The notes below the pieces were generated by a model. It searched no databases and was not told the DNA's origin. It worked only from the letters and a program-made list of their open reading frames with translations. A DNA stretch of 25,168 nucleotides from the IMG/VR virus record IMGVR_UViG_3300046004_000811, positions 1 to 25,168 of that record; one strand, written 5' to 3'. Positions 7,640-14,160 of the stretch are shown here, piece by piece (the stretch's first letter is position 1; the number at the start of each line of letters is the position of its first letter). This stretch comes from a virus. A program made the translations under genes and the position numbers.

Positions 7640-8044
7640 CTACAATCCGCTAGATGTAGGTAAAACTGAATGTGTAAAACTTGTCAATGTAATAGTATCG
7701 CCAAGTGCAAACGCCGCTTGAGTGATGTTTTCAGTAATTGTACCAACTGACACATCCATTACAGCAATGCCATTCACAGTGAATCGTCCCCATGTTGGTG
7801 TAATAGCAGCGACAGCAACGCCTGATGTAATAGTATTTGCTGTAATAACGCCATTTACTGGAGAACCAAAAGCAACTGTCGATAATGTTAAATCTACACC
7901 TTTTGTTTGAGTTGTAACTGTTGTCTCTACAGTAGCTGGTTGTGTACCATCATAGTAACTAAGCGTTGCCCCGTTAAGTCTGGTCGCTAAGTCTGTAGCT
8001 TGAGCATTGATAACTACAACTGATATTTGTGTGTTTTTAGCCAT
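7640..8044 (-). CDS. Uncharacterised virion-module protein, 134 residues
   Basis: An unrecognised 134-residue protein, beta-rich and almost without charged residues after the first 45. It has an N-terminal MAKNTQISVVVINAQATDLATRLNG segment and a SYYDGTQPATVET element seen in small phage proteins placed next to capsid or fibre genes. CTGGAG sits before the ATG at 8044. Its neighbours are a DUF6496-like small basic protein upstream and another unknown beta protein downstream. Role unknown; likely a minor structural or decoration protein. Confidence 0.6.
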   Translation of the reverse strand: MAKNTQISVVVINAQATDLATRLNGATLSYYDGTQPATVETTVTTQTKGVDLTLSTVAFGSPVNGVITANTITSGVAVAAITPTWGRFTVNGIAVMDVSVGTITENITQAAFALGDTITLTSFTHSVLPTSSGL

Positions 8045-8089
8045 TTATAAACTCCAGCCTTCGGTAGTGGTATTTAGCGTCATAATTTA

Positions 8090-8242
8090 TTATTTCCGTT
8101 TCTTAGCTTTTGCTTTAGACTTAGCTTTACTTGCTGTAGATAATGCAATCGCCAGGCTTTGTTTATATGAACGCCCATGCGACATTTCTAAGGTGATATT
8201 CTTACCGATTGACTTTTTGCTGTAGCCTTTGGTGATTGGCAC
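8090..8242 (-). CDS. Small basic protein, DUF6496-like
   Basis: A 50-residue basic protein started by GTG at 8242, with AAGGAA six bases before it. Longer versions of the frame begin inside the promoter and cannot be transcribed. The core (SKKSIGKNITLEMSHGR, then SYKQSLAIALSTASKAK) matches the small phage family DUF6496, with its E.. .GR..KQ.AIALS.A pattern, followed by a Lys/Ala-rich tail ending AKKRK. Function of the family is not established; nucleic-acid binding is suggested by charge. First gene of the connector/tail operon, directly after its promoter. Confidence 0.7.
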   Translation of the reverse strand: MPITKGYSKKSIGKNITLEMSHGRSYKQSLAIALSTASKAKSKAKAKKRK

Positions 8243-8285
8243 GATAATTTCCTTGTAATTAAAAATCAAATGTGTTAATAAGTAA

Positions 8286-8314
8286 ATACTAGCACAATAA
8301 AGTATTTTTGTCAA
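8286..8314 (-). promoter_or_regulatory. Sigma70-type promoter for the connector and tail operon
   Basis: CTTGACAA with -35 at 8309-8314, a 17-bp spacer and TAGTAT at 8286-8291. It follows the terminator at 8336-8365, so the genes from 8242 to 3695 form a new unit. Confidence 0.8.
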
Positions 8315-8335
8315 GGTAAATACACAAGATACGAA

Positions 8336-8365
8336 AAAGCCCGTGTCGTTAATGATACGGGCTTT
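8336..8365 (-). terminator. Intrinsic terminator ending the capsid operon
   Basis: A 9-bp stem AAAGCCCGT / ACGGGCTTT with a 12-nt loop and a TT extension on the minus strand. A second small palindrome, CACCTAAAATTAGGTG, precedes it. Confidence 0.85.
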
Positions 8366-8407
8366 AAAATCACCTAATTTTAGGTGGTGGTAACTTGCGT
8401 TTTAGCT

Positions 8408-9079
8408 TTAACACGTTTCTAAGATAACCTCGAAAGTATGTGATTTAGAACTATCAGCCGCGCTTGAGTTTGTCACATATACAGCAAGAACTGTTGCTGT
8501 TGTTGTCACATTAGGCACAGTTACGGCTGTAGGGATAGCTGCAATTTGACCGTCAGTTCCAACAGAGTTTAATTTCTTAACAGTTGTTGCAGAAACAACG
8601 TTTAATTTAGCCCGACCAGATACAAATAAATTGGTACTGGTAATAGTATCGGCTGCTGCTCCTAGTGACGTATGTGCTTCTGCGCCTACTGCTGATAATG
8701 ACACAGTGGGGGCGGTTGTACCAGCAGTGCCTGTTTTTTCAATTGTTGTCTCAACGACTAAATTGTTACCTACTTGCAACAAGCCAATCGGCAATGTGAC
8801 TCCTGTTGTTTTTGTTGCCGCAGTTGTGCTAGTTACAGCAGTTCCCGCAGTAACTTGATTAGCTAAGATAACTCGTCCACCGACAGCTAAGTATTTCGTA
8901 CCATTGCTGTACCAATAAGAACCATTCACACCAACGTCTGTAATAAATACAGTATCCATAAACGGTACAATTTTAGTCACATCTGGGCGTTTAGCCCACG
9001 TTGAGGTATATTCAGTAACGTCAATGTCACGGCTGACACCTGTTGTATTATCTACGACTTTTAAACTTGCGTTTTTCAT
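8408..9079 (-). CDS. Probable virion fibre or decoration protein, 223 residues
   Basis: A 223-residue protein, Thr/Ala/Val-rich. Residues 1-75 contain a small module ending in GSYWYSNGTKYLAVGGRVIL, like the short W/Y-G repeats in phage fibre and decoration proteins. Residues ~90-223 hold a beta domain (LPIGLLQVGNNLVVET, KTGTAG, then FVSGRAKLNVVSATTV) of the kind found in fibre-like proteins of many phages. AAAAGGAAAAAC precedes the ATG. It is the last gene of the capsid operon, just before a terminator. I infer a surface-exposed head or tail fibre; no receptor-binding or enzymatic motif can be named. Confidence 0.6.
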   Translation of the reverse strand: MKNASLKVVDNTTGVSRDIDVTEYTSTWAKRPDVTKIVPFMDTVFITDVGVNGSYWYSNGTKYLAVGGRVILANQVTAGTAVTSTTAATKTTGVTLPIGLLQVGNNLVVETTIEKTGTAGTTAPTVSLSAVGAEAHTSLGAAADTITSTNLFVSGRAKLNVVSATTVKKLNSVGTDGQIAAIPTAVTVPNVTTTATVLAVYVTNSSAADSSKSHTFEVILETC

Positions 9080-9094
9080 GTTTTTCCTTTTAAA

Positions 9095-10273
9095 TTAAGA
9101 GAATGTTTTTACATTTATTGTCACAGCGATAGACTGGTTGGCTGTTAATGGTAAGTAAGCTACCACATATTCACTAAGAGAATTGTCTATTTTGTTTTGC
9201 AACCACATTAAATAATTAGCCGTTACCTCTTGTGATTGAGCCACGTTGGATACAGGAACTGAATATAAAACTCGCCCTGTGTTTGTCACGGTTTGAGTAG
9301 TCGCTGAACCTTCTTGCATTCTACCGATGTTTGCGTACGTTAAGGGCGCTGATAACGTAGGGTCTTTTAGCAACATCAAAATACCACAGTCTGATGTAAC
9401 GCCATTTACAGCTCCGATGCTTGTGATTATCGTCGCGTTATCCCTAAAAGCAACTTGTTTTTTAAGTCCTTTTAATGCGTAAACAGTACCAACTGTGTTA
9501 CAAGTTATCAACGCAGGGGTGTATAATGCTCGTGATTCCCCACTTTCATTACTACTCCCTTCCGTTGAAACTTGTGAGCAAATTGCTTTTAATGACCCAG
9601 CCCCAGTTGTAGAATTAATTTCATAACGAATGGGTTGATTTGGTGATTTAATAAACGTCCCGTTATTTGCTCCTGCGTGGTAGTAGGTATGTATCAATGC
9701 AAATTCATCATTGGGTAACTTTAAGAACAATCGTAATTCAGTCCCTCCTAACCATAAGAAATCAAACATTGCAACGGTAAACTTGCTCCAATCGTAATCT
9801 TTAATTCTAATGTAATTGTCCCATAAGGTACTCGGAATACTTGTCAACAATGAACCATTGTTATAAATAGATAAGTTAATTTCTGTCGGTGTCGATTCTA
9901 AAAAGAAACCGTCAAGCACAGTATTGTAAGGGGTTGTTGCACTAGAACTAAAGTAACCAACACGTTTAGTAATCCCTGCCTGAGATTGGAAGTTTTCAAA
10001 CGTCAATTCAACAAGTTGTGATTTACCACTAAAATATGGAATCGTCACATTAGATTGTCGAATGCTGTATTGCCCAGAGGTAACACTCATGTTGATTGTA
10101 TTATTACTAAACGCAACAGCCCCTGTACCAACAGAATGCCACAAATCTTCATTGTCAAAATTTAGAGACTTACCATCAAACAACGTAGTCAATTGAGATG
10201 TGCGTATTCGTCCGCCAGCGTCATGTGTAGCGGATGGAAATTCGACCATTTCTACATTACCGAGTTTACGCAT
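9095..10273 (-). CDS. Virion structural protein, 392 residues
   Basis: A 392-residue beta-rich protein. The N-terminus carries FPSATHDAGGRIRTSQLTTLFDGK (12-35), then W..GTGAVAFSNNTINMSV, SRQSNVTIPYFSGKSQLVELTF and KRVGYF, and later the segment WLGGTELRLFLKLPNDE ending with NQPIRYEI. The order F.GKSQ...KR.GYF...WLG...R..., RYEI recurs in virion proteins of diverse phages of unknown exact role (recalled family pattern, not checked). It sits between small beta proteins in the capsid operon. A head-associated or fibre-like structural protein is likely. The ATG at 10273 has GGAAT upstream. Confidence 0.65.
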   Translation of the reverse strand: MRKLGNVEMVEFPSATHDAGGRIRTSQLTTLFDGKSLNFDNEDLWHSVGTGAVAFSNNTINMSVTSGQYSIRQSNVTIPYFSGKSQLVELTFENFQSQAGITKRVGYFSSSATTPYNTVLDGFFLESTPTEINLSIYNNGSLLTSIPSTLWDNYIRIKDYDWSKFTVAMFDFLWLGGTELRLFLKLPNDEFALIHTYYHAGANNGTFIKSPNQPIRYEINSTTGAGSLKAICSQVSTEGSSNESGESRALYTPALITCNTVGTVYALKGLKKQVAFRDNATIITSIGAVNGVTSDCGILMLLKDPTLSAPLTYANIGRMQEGSATTQTVTNTGRVLYSVPVSNVAQSQEVTANYLMWLQNKIDNSLSEYVVAYLPLTANQSIAVTINVKTFS

Positions 10274-10289
10274 AATTTACGATTCCAAT

Positions 10290-10739
10290 TTAAAATCTTG
10301 GTGAAATGTAAGCATTTACTTCTAGGGGTTCATATCTAATGTAATGTCGCCACAATCCTGTAGAACTTCCACCAGTGACAGTAAGTTTTAAATAACCTCT
10401 AGGTACGCGAATACCGCGAGAATCCATATTTAAAGAAATCCCAGATACCGCTACATTAGGAGCTGACGATAAGGTTGTATTGTCACAGATTACAGTTGTA
10501 CCTACCGTAGCATTAGCCAATGTGGCAGATGCGCCTGTAATGTCGGTTGTGCCATCCAATGCAGATTGCATTGTGTATTTTACACGAGTTCCTGTACCAT
10601 CATTAGCAACATAACATTCAGAACATAAAGACAGTATTTGACAATCTCCATGCACATCAAAAATAATCAATCCGTCTGAAATAATACCTGTGTTTGTTGT
10701 CGCAATATGGTCGCTGGCGGATTGACCTAGCTGACGCAT
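10290..10739 (-). CDS. Uncharacterised capsid-operon protein, 149 residues
   Basis: A 149-residue unrecognised protein. The ATG at 10739 (MRQLGQSASDH) has GAGG upstream and follows the previous stop by one base; an upstream in-frame TTG is a poorer start. Beta-rich, with four cysteines in the N-terminal half (two of them in LSLCSECYVAND) and a C-terminal PRGYLKLTVTGGSSTGLWRHYIRYEP segment. Such layouts are seen in phage proteins lying just after the capsid gene, some of which decorate the head. Role is inferred from position only. Confidence 0.6.
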   Translation of the reverse strand: MRQLGQSASDHIATTNTGIISDGLIIFDVHGDCQILSLCSECYVANDGTGTRVKYTMQSALDGTTDITGASATLANATVGTTVICDNTTLSSAPNVAVSGISLNMDSRGIRVPRGYLKLTVTGGSSTGLWRHYIRYEPLEVNAYISPRF

Positions 10740-10740
10740 G

Positions 10741-11076
10741 TTATTCAACCTCGCCGTTAAATACCATCAATGCTGACACAGTTCCTGTTACAGCAGTCAC
10801 ATCTACAACGATTACTGCCGCGCTATCAACAACGTAGTTACCTGACACTGTGACTGTTGTAAGCACAGAGTCCATCGCATTAACGCCAAACGGATTACTG
10901 ATAATCTTAACTGTTGCTGTACCAGAGATATTGATGCAAACTGTACTTAATGCAGGACAATATGTTCCACCTGAGCGCGTCGCAGTGGTCACAGATAAGG
11001 TTTTAGTTTGTCTGTATGACGAAGTTGTACCAGCAACTAACACATCAACAGGTTGAAAAATATGTCCAATTTGCAT
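10741..11076 (-). CDS. Possible capsid decoration protein, 111 residues
   Basis: A 111-residue, almost uncharged Thr/Val/Ser-rich protein predicted to be all beta (VDVLVAGTTSSYRQTKTLSVTTA, ISGTATVKIISNP, VSGNYVVDSAAVIVVDVTAVTG). The ATG at 11076 overlaps the stop of the upstream gene and has GGAGAT 8 bases before it. The size, composition and place two genes after the major capsid gene suit a head decoration or stabilising protein. I do not recognise a named family. Confidence 0.6.
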   Translation of the reverse strand: MQIGHIFQPVDVLVAGTTSSYRQTKTLSVTTATRSGGTYCPALSTVCINISGTATVKIISNPFGVNAMDSVLTTVTVSGNYVVDSAAVIVVDVTAVTGTVSALMVFNGEVE

Positions 11077-11603
11077 TATCTGTATCTCCGACCATTCAAG
11101 TGTCTGCGTCTAATCATGTCAATTGGAGCAGGTTGATAAGTGCCGTTTGCAATAGCCGCTTCTTTATTTGCTTGCACTGAAGCCATATAATCAGCGTAGC
11201 CGATAGCGTAGTGATTAGGGTCTGCCTGATTAGGCAATTTAGCTTCGAGTGTTTTCAACTGAGCATCTGTCTCGTGCAACTGCAATGTCGCAAGATTGAT
11301 GTCACGTTGCAAAGATTCAGACTTATCGCGCAACGCTTGAATTTCAGCTTCTAATTCAGTAAGCGGTAATTCTGGTACGGCTGGAGCGACTGGCACGGCT
11401 TCTACTGCGGTTTCAGTCTTAGGCTCATTAGGAATCCATGTTTTCACATTCTCACGAGTTAAACCAAAAGCAACCTTGTTAATATCAGCACGGGTAATTG
11501 ATTCATCACCTGTAATAGCTTTTACTGCTGAAATAGCAGGTAAGCCGTCAGATGTCCATGATTTGTCGTCTAAGACGTTTAATTGTTTAATTTTTTCTAG
11601 CAT
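11076..11603 (-). CDS. Capsid-linked coiled-coil protein, 175 residues
   Basis: A 175-residue protein immediately downstream of the capsid gene. Three parts are visible. Residues 10-55 hold DDKSWTSDGLPAISAVKAITG, the W(T)xDGLP motif often found in small phage head proteins. Residues ~60-85 form a Pro/Ala/Val-rich linker. Residues ~85-130 form a heptad-like coiled coil (ELEAEIQALRDKSESLQRD and onward). The C-terminus is Arg-rich (MIRRRHLNGRRYR). AAGGAT precedes the ATG at 11603. Function unknown; the Arg tail may touch DNA or the capsid interior. Confidence 0.6.
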   Translation of the reverse strand: MLEKIKQLNVLDDKSWTSDGLPAISAVKAITGDESITRADINKVAFGLTRENVKTWIPNEPKTETAVEAVPVAPAVPELPLTELEAEIQALRDKSESLQRDINLATLQLHETDAQLKTLEAKLPNQADPNHYAIGYADYMASVQANKEAAIANGTYQPAPIDMIRRRHLNGRRYR

Positions 11604-11631
11604 TTATAATCCTTGTGATTAGTTATAAGGT

Positions 11632-11695
11632 AGGTTGACTTATCATTAGTTATCCGTAACTAACCAAACGAACATCTTGTCCGATAAGTCAACCT
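11632..11695 (-). promoter_or_regulatory. Branched RNA structure between the capsid gene and the next gene
   Basis: A 13-bp perfect inverted repeat, AGGTTGACTTATC (11632-11644) and its complement (11683-11695), encloses 38 nt. Inside is a second perfect 7-bp hairpin TTAGTTA / TAACTAA with a TCCG loop (11646-11663). There is no T-run on the minus strand, so it is not an ordinary terminator. It may set the ratio of capsid to downstream products by partial termination, processing or mRNA protection. Confidence 0.55.
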
Positions 11696-11703
11696 TATAT
11701 AAA

Positions 11704-12726
11704 TTACGCTTGGCGAGTAATCAAACGAGCAATTTTAATTTGCTTACGTTCTGCGAATACTCGTTTCCAGCTAGAAGCTGTCGCTAAAGTTGCATTCGAT
11801 GGACCGCCTTTTGTAGCAGTACCAACATAAGCAACACCGCTTGGAGCAATACACCATTCCCAACGTGAGAATAATTCTTCGCTACCACCACCGTTACCGC
11901 TGCGTGGGTCACGATATACTTCAGTTGGTGTTTTTGGATTACCGAAACCTAAACGCACTGCACCGTCACCAAAAATCCATGACTCAGCAACTTTGGTTGA
12001 AGTGTTGTACGGCATTTCGTCATCGACGATTACCCGCATATCTTGGAAGAACGGCATTTGCAATGTACCTGTAGAATCAGGAACAAAGTCAATTAAGTCG
12101 TTTTTACGCATACCTGCGAATACGATACTGTGTACGAAAAGTGTTTTCAATGAAGTGAAGCTATCTCCCATTGTAAACGCTGCGTCAATAAACGATTCGG
12201 TTGTGAAGTCTGTAATACCTTTTGAAAAACTCGAACCTGAAACATCCCATGTCATATCGTTAGCAACGTGTTCTGACGCATCTGGAGCAGCCGCGTTGTC
12301 AGCAAATACACCTTTCACAGTATTCACAAATGCAGATTGCAACATGCTTGCACGATAATCCGCTACGCGACTAGCAATAGCCATCAATGGGTCTTCACCT
12401 GCCAAATCACCTGCTAAATCCGCTGCACCCCAAGATTGGTTACGCGACAAACGTACTTGAATCTCAGTTGCGCTGCCAATTTTACCTGCTGACGCAACAG
12501 TATCTTGGTCATCAGACACACGGTCAGCGGTACGCGCAAGGTCTTTGAATGAAGGAATGTTAGTCGTGATGCCACCACCACCTAAGAATTGGTCTAACAA
12601 AGGGTCGCGAACTACCGCGCCTGATTTGATAAGATTTGATTTTTGTTCTGTTAATTGTTGAACGTATGGTGTAAAATGACTAGGTACTACGATGTCGGAA
12701 ATGATTGTACTTGATAAATCTGCCAT
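11704..12726 (-). CDS. Major capsid protein
   Basis: A 340-residue protein that forms the phage head shell. Evidence is the overall pattern of HK97-fold capsid proteins of the gp13-like/P22-like type: an N-terminal helical arm (ISDIVVPSHFTPYVQQLTEQKS), ITTNIPSFKDL, then QVRLSRNQSWGAADLAGDLAGEDPLMAIASRVADY with a W at the ring strand, a long spine helix region, LKTLFVHSIVFAGMRKNDLIDFVPDS, DMRVIVDDEMPYN, and a C-terminal strand set near GVAYVG and RWEWCIAPSGV. The phrase 'MRVIVDDxMP' is a hallmark. GAGGCT precedes the ATG. It has its own promoter and a ~134-nt hairpin-forming leader. Confidence 0.9.
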   Translation of the reverse strand: MADLSSTIISDIVVPSHFTPYVQQLTEQKSNLIKSGAVVRDPLLDQFLGGGGITTNIPSFKDLARTADRVSDDQDTVASAGKIGSATEIQVRLSRNQSWGAADLAGDLAGEDPLMAIASRVADYRASMLQSAFVNTVKGVFADNAAAPDASEHVANDMTWDVSGSSFSKGITDFTTESFIDAAFTMGDSFTSLKTLFVHSIVFAGMRKNDLIDFVPDSTGTLQMPFFQDMRVIVDDEMPYNTSTKVAESWIFGDGAVRLGFGNPKTPTEVYRDPRSGNGGGSEELFSRWEWCIAPSGVAYVGTATKGGPSNATLATASSWKRVFAERKQIKIARLITRQA

Positions 12727-12752
12727 GTTTTAAAGCCTCATATAGTTTTTGC

Positions 12753-12780
12753 TATGTGACTTTTAGGATGATGTCACATA
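12753..12780 (-). promoter_or_regulatory. Leader hairpin before the major capsid gene
   Basis: An 8-bp perfect stem TATGTGAC / GTCACATA with a 12-nt loop, ending 26 bases before the capsid ATG. It may stabilise the capsid mRNA or affect ribosome access. Confidence 0.5.
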
Positions 12781-12866
12781 ACTTGATTAAGTTAGATAAC
12801 ATATTCATCCCCCATGTTCAGAATAAGTTTTGGTAGCCGCATAGCCATCTATGGGCGAATGTTGGT

Positions 12867-12895
12867 AGCGTAGCATAGATGGGTTGATTTGTCAA
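12867..12895 (-). promoter_or_regulatory. Sigma70-type promoter for the capsid operon, with repeats
   Basis: CTTGACAA with -35 at 12890-12895, a 17-bp spacer ending in TGC (extended -10) and TACGCT at 12867-12872. An inverted repeat CCATCTATG / CATAGATGG (12845-12853, 12874-12882) has one arm in the spacer and one just after the expected start point. A broken direct repeat, GGTAGC then GCATAG, occurs at 12832-12844 and 12864-12878. Both fit an operator. Confidence 0.65.
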
Positions 12896-13072
12896 GTGTT
12901 TTGTGGTAGGTGTGGTAAATTATTTACTGGGATGGTGGAAAGCCATTCTCTAAGTTCCTCGCGCGTTAGGTTTGGAGGTACAACTGTACTTGGAGCTTCT
13001 ACGGCTTTACGCATTCTTTCTAGGTCGAAGGTGAAGGTTTCTTGATTCATATTGATTTGTTAAGTGTTTGTG
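12884..13072. repeat. Pair of near-identical 21-22-bp direct repeats around a small ORF
   Basis: TTGATTTGTCAAGTGTTT (12884-12901) recurs as TTGATTTGTTAAGTGTTT at 13052-13069, and the match continues through GTG with one base inserted. The first copy holds the capsid promoter's -35 box; the second holds TTAACA with no good -10 box. The copies flank the 52-residue ORF. Confidence 0.7.
12892..13050 (-). CDS. Small unrecognised protein, 52 residues
   Basis: An ATG at 13050 opens a 52-residue frame (MNQETFTFDLERMRKAVEAP, then TREELREWLSTIP, ending LPHLPQNT). Its stop TGA lies within the -35 box of the capsid promoter. The composition is protein-like: acidic/basic helices plus a conserved-looking EELREWL helix. 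The frame sits between an HNH gene and the capsid gene, flanked by direct repeats. No clear ribosome binding site is visible, so expression is uncertain. No function can be assigned. Confidence 0.45.
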   Translation of the reverse strand: MNQETFTFDLERMRKAVEAPSTVVPPNLTREELREWLSTIPVNNLPHLPQNT

Positions 13073-13102
13073 AAACCTAGAATAAGTTTTTAGACTAGGT
13101 TT
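13073..13102. terminator. Hairpin terminator after the HNH-recombinase gene
   Basis: An 8-bp stem AAACCTAG / CTAGGTTT with a 14-nt loop. The T-run is weak on the minus strand (GGTTTCAC) and better on the plus strand, so efficiency for the minus-strand gene is doubtful. Confidence 0.5.
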
Positions 13103-13117
13103 TTGTGATAGTGAGAG

Positions 13118-13600
13118 TTACTGTGATATTAGCTTAGGATTATACCTGATATAACCTTCTTGTTGTAAACCTTTACTTCTAAGTATTCTCAAAATTGCGT
13201 TTGTTGTAAAACCATGACCCTTTCGAGCCTTATACCCTAAACTTTCCAATTTTCTCTTAATAGTCTCCGAACCACAATGTAAGGAAACTTTTAATTCGCA
13301 TATTTTATTGATTACCTCTTGTTCGTCTGGATTATCAATAAGTGTTTTACCACCATCTACCCGCATTTTCCCGTAGGGAACTTGTCCGCCAGATAACTTT
13401 CCTTCTTTCCTTAATTCTTCCCTCTTAATAGCTCCTAATTTTATTAGCGAATTATCAACGTTGTGTATTTTTTCATGGCAATCTATACATAGGGTTATCA
13501 TATTAGACACCCTATTACTACCTCCGCGCGATTTTGGTACGAGATGGTGATGTTGTAAGTTTTCAGTAAGTCCACAAGCTACACAATACTTATGTTTCAT
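13118..13600 (-). CDS. HNH endonuclease fused to a serine-recombinase-type DNA-binding region
   Basis: A 160-residue two-part protein. Residues 1-50 are a compact zinc-binding HNH nuclease: CVAC (6-9), HHHLVPKSRGGSNRVSNM (17-34) and CIDCHEKIH (38-46). Residues ~64-145 match the 'Recombinase' linker domain that follows the catalytic part of large serine recombinases: KLSGGQVPYGKM, LIDNPDEQEVINKI, a G-S-x-x-x-I helix, LGYKARKGHGFTTNAILRIL. In recombinases this region binds the attachment site after GxxPYGY and wraps with W/F..x..I..IL. No serine recombinase catalytic domain is present. I infer a homing-type nuclease that borrowed a recombinase DNA reader. ATG at 13600; GAGAAA is a weak ribosome binding site. 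It follows a second, unrelated HNH gene. Confidence 0.78.
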   Translation of the reverse strand: MKHKYCVACGLTENLQHHHLVPKSRGGSNRVSNMITLCIDCHEKIHNVDNSLIKLGAIKREELRKEGKLSGGQVPYGKMRVDGGKTLIDNPDEQEVINKICELKVSLHCGSETIKRKLESLGYKARKGHGFTTNAILRILRSKGLQQEGYIRYNPKLISQ

Positions 13601-13626
13601 AATCGTTTCTCAGTTGTGTTTTAAAA

Positions 13627-13652
13627 CCCGCTAGAGGTTTAAGTCTAGCGGG
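13627..13652 (-). terminator. Intrinsic terminator after the second HNH gene
   Basis: A 9-bp stem CCCGCTAGA / TCTAGCGGG with an 8-nt loop, followed by TTTTAAAA on the minus strand. It separates the KilA-N/HNH unit from the HNH-recombinase gene. Confidence 0.8.
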
Positions 13653-13671
13653 AGATGGTTGGTTGATTAAC

Positions 13672-14103
13672 TTAAACAAAATCTGGAAATAATTTCTGAG
13701 ATGCAGCAACTCTTTCCAAATGAGTTTTAACGTCGCAAGTTTTTAAATTTAACATTGCGTATAAGTTTGCCCCAGACAAAATGAATCTTTGATATACAAC
13801 GTCCATAAAACTTCTTTCATAAAACCACTCCCAATAAGAATCTCCATAGAAATACTCAGACGCTTTATGGCAATAACTACACAAACAATGTAGATTACTA
13901 ACATCGTTACTACCGCCTTTGCACAGTGGTTGAATATGCGCCCTTTCTAGCTTGTGACCATAATCCATTCCGCAAGCGAAGCATACATTCATATCTAAAA
14001 ATTCACATTTACTATCAAAACCTTTAGCTACAATATCTAAATTATTCTGCCAGTAATTCCTAATCACACTCTCTGATGGCATATCAGCTCTATTATTACT
14101 CAT
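13672..14103 (-). CDS. HNH endonuclease, zinc-binding type
   Basis: A 143-residue HNH nuclease. The metal-binding CFAC (41-44) is followed by HIQPLCKGGSNDVSNLHCLCSYCHK (56-80), giving the catalytic His, the GGSNDVSNL loop with its Asn, and the second CxxCH. N-terminal 40 residues (ESVIRNYWQNNLDIVAKGFDSKCEFLD) and C-terminal ~60 residues (WEWFYERSFMDVVYQRF) are specific extensions with no family I can name. The ATG at 14103 has CTGGAG upstream. It shares a unit with the KilA-N gene. It may be a selfish nuclease or contribute to DNA handling; no packaging-type link to the terminase is evident. Confidence 0.85.
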   Translation of the reverse strand: MSNNRADMPSESVIRNYWQNNLDIVAKGFDSKCEFLDMNVCFACGMDYGHKLERAHIQPLCKGGSNDVSNLHCLCSYCHKASEYFYGDSYWEWFYERSFMDVVYQRFILSGANLYAMLNLKTCDVKTHLERVAASQKLFPDFV

Positions 14104-14160
14104 TCACACAATCTCCAGTAAAACCGAGACTAGGGAGTCTAATGTCGGATATAAGTTAGT

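Noticed and set aside
11632-11695. Reading the inverted repeat as an intrinsic terminator
   Set aside because: No T-run follows the stem on the minus strand and the next gene has no promoter of its own.
11993-12358. Plus-strand ORF of 121 codons
   Set aside because: Antisense shadow of the major capsid gene; composition mirrors the coding strand.
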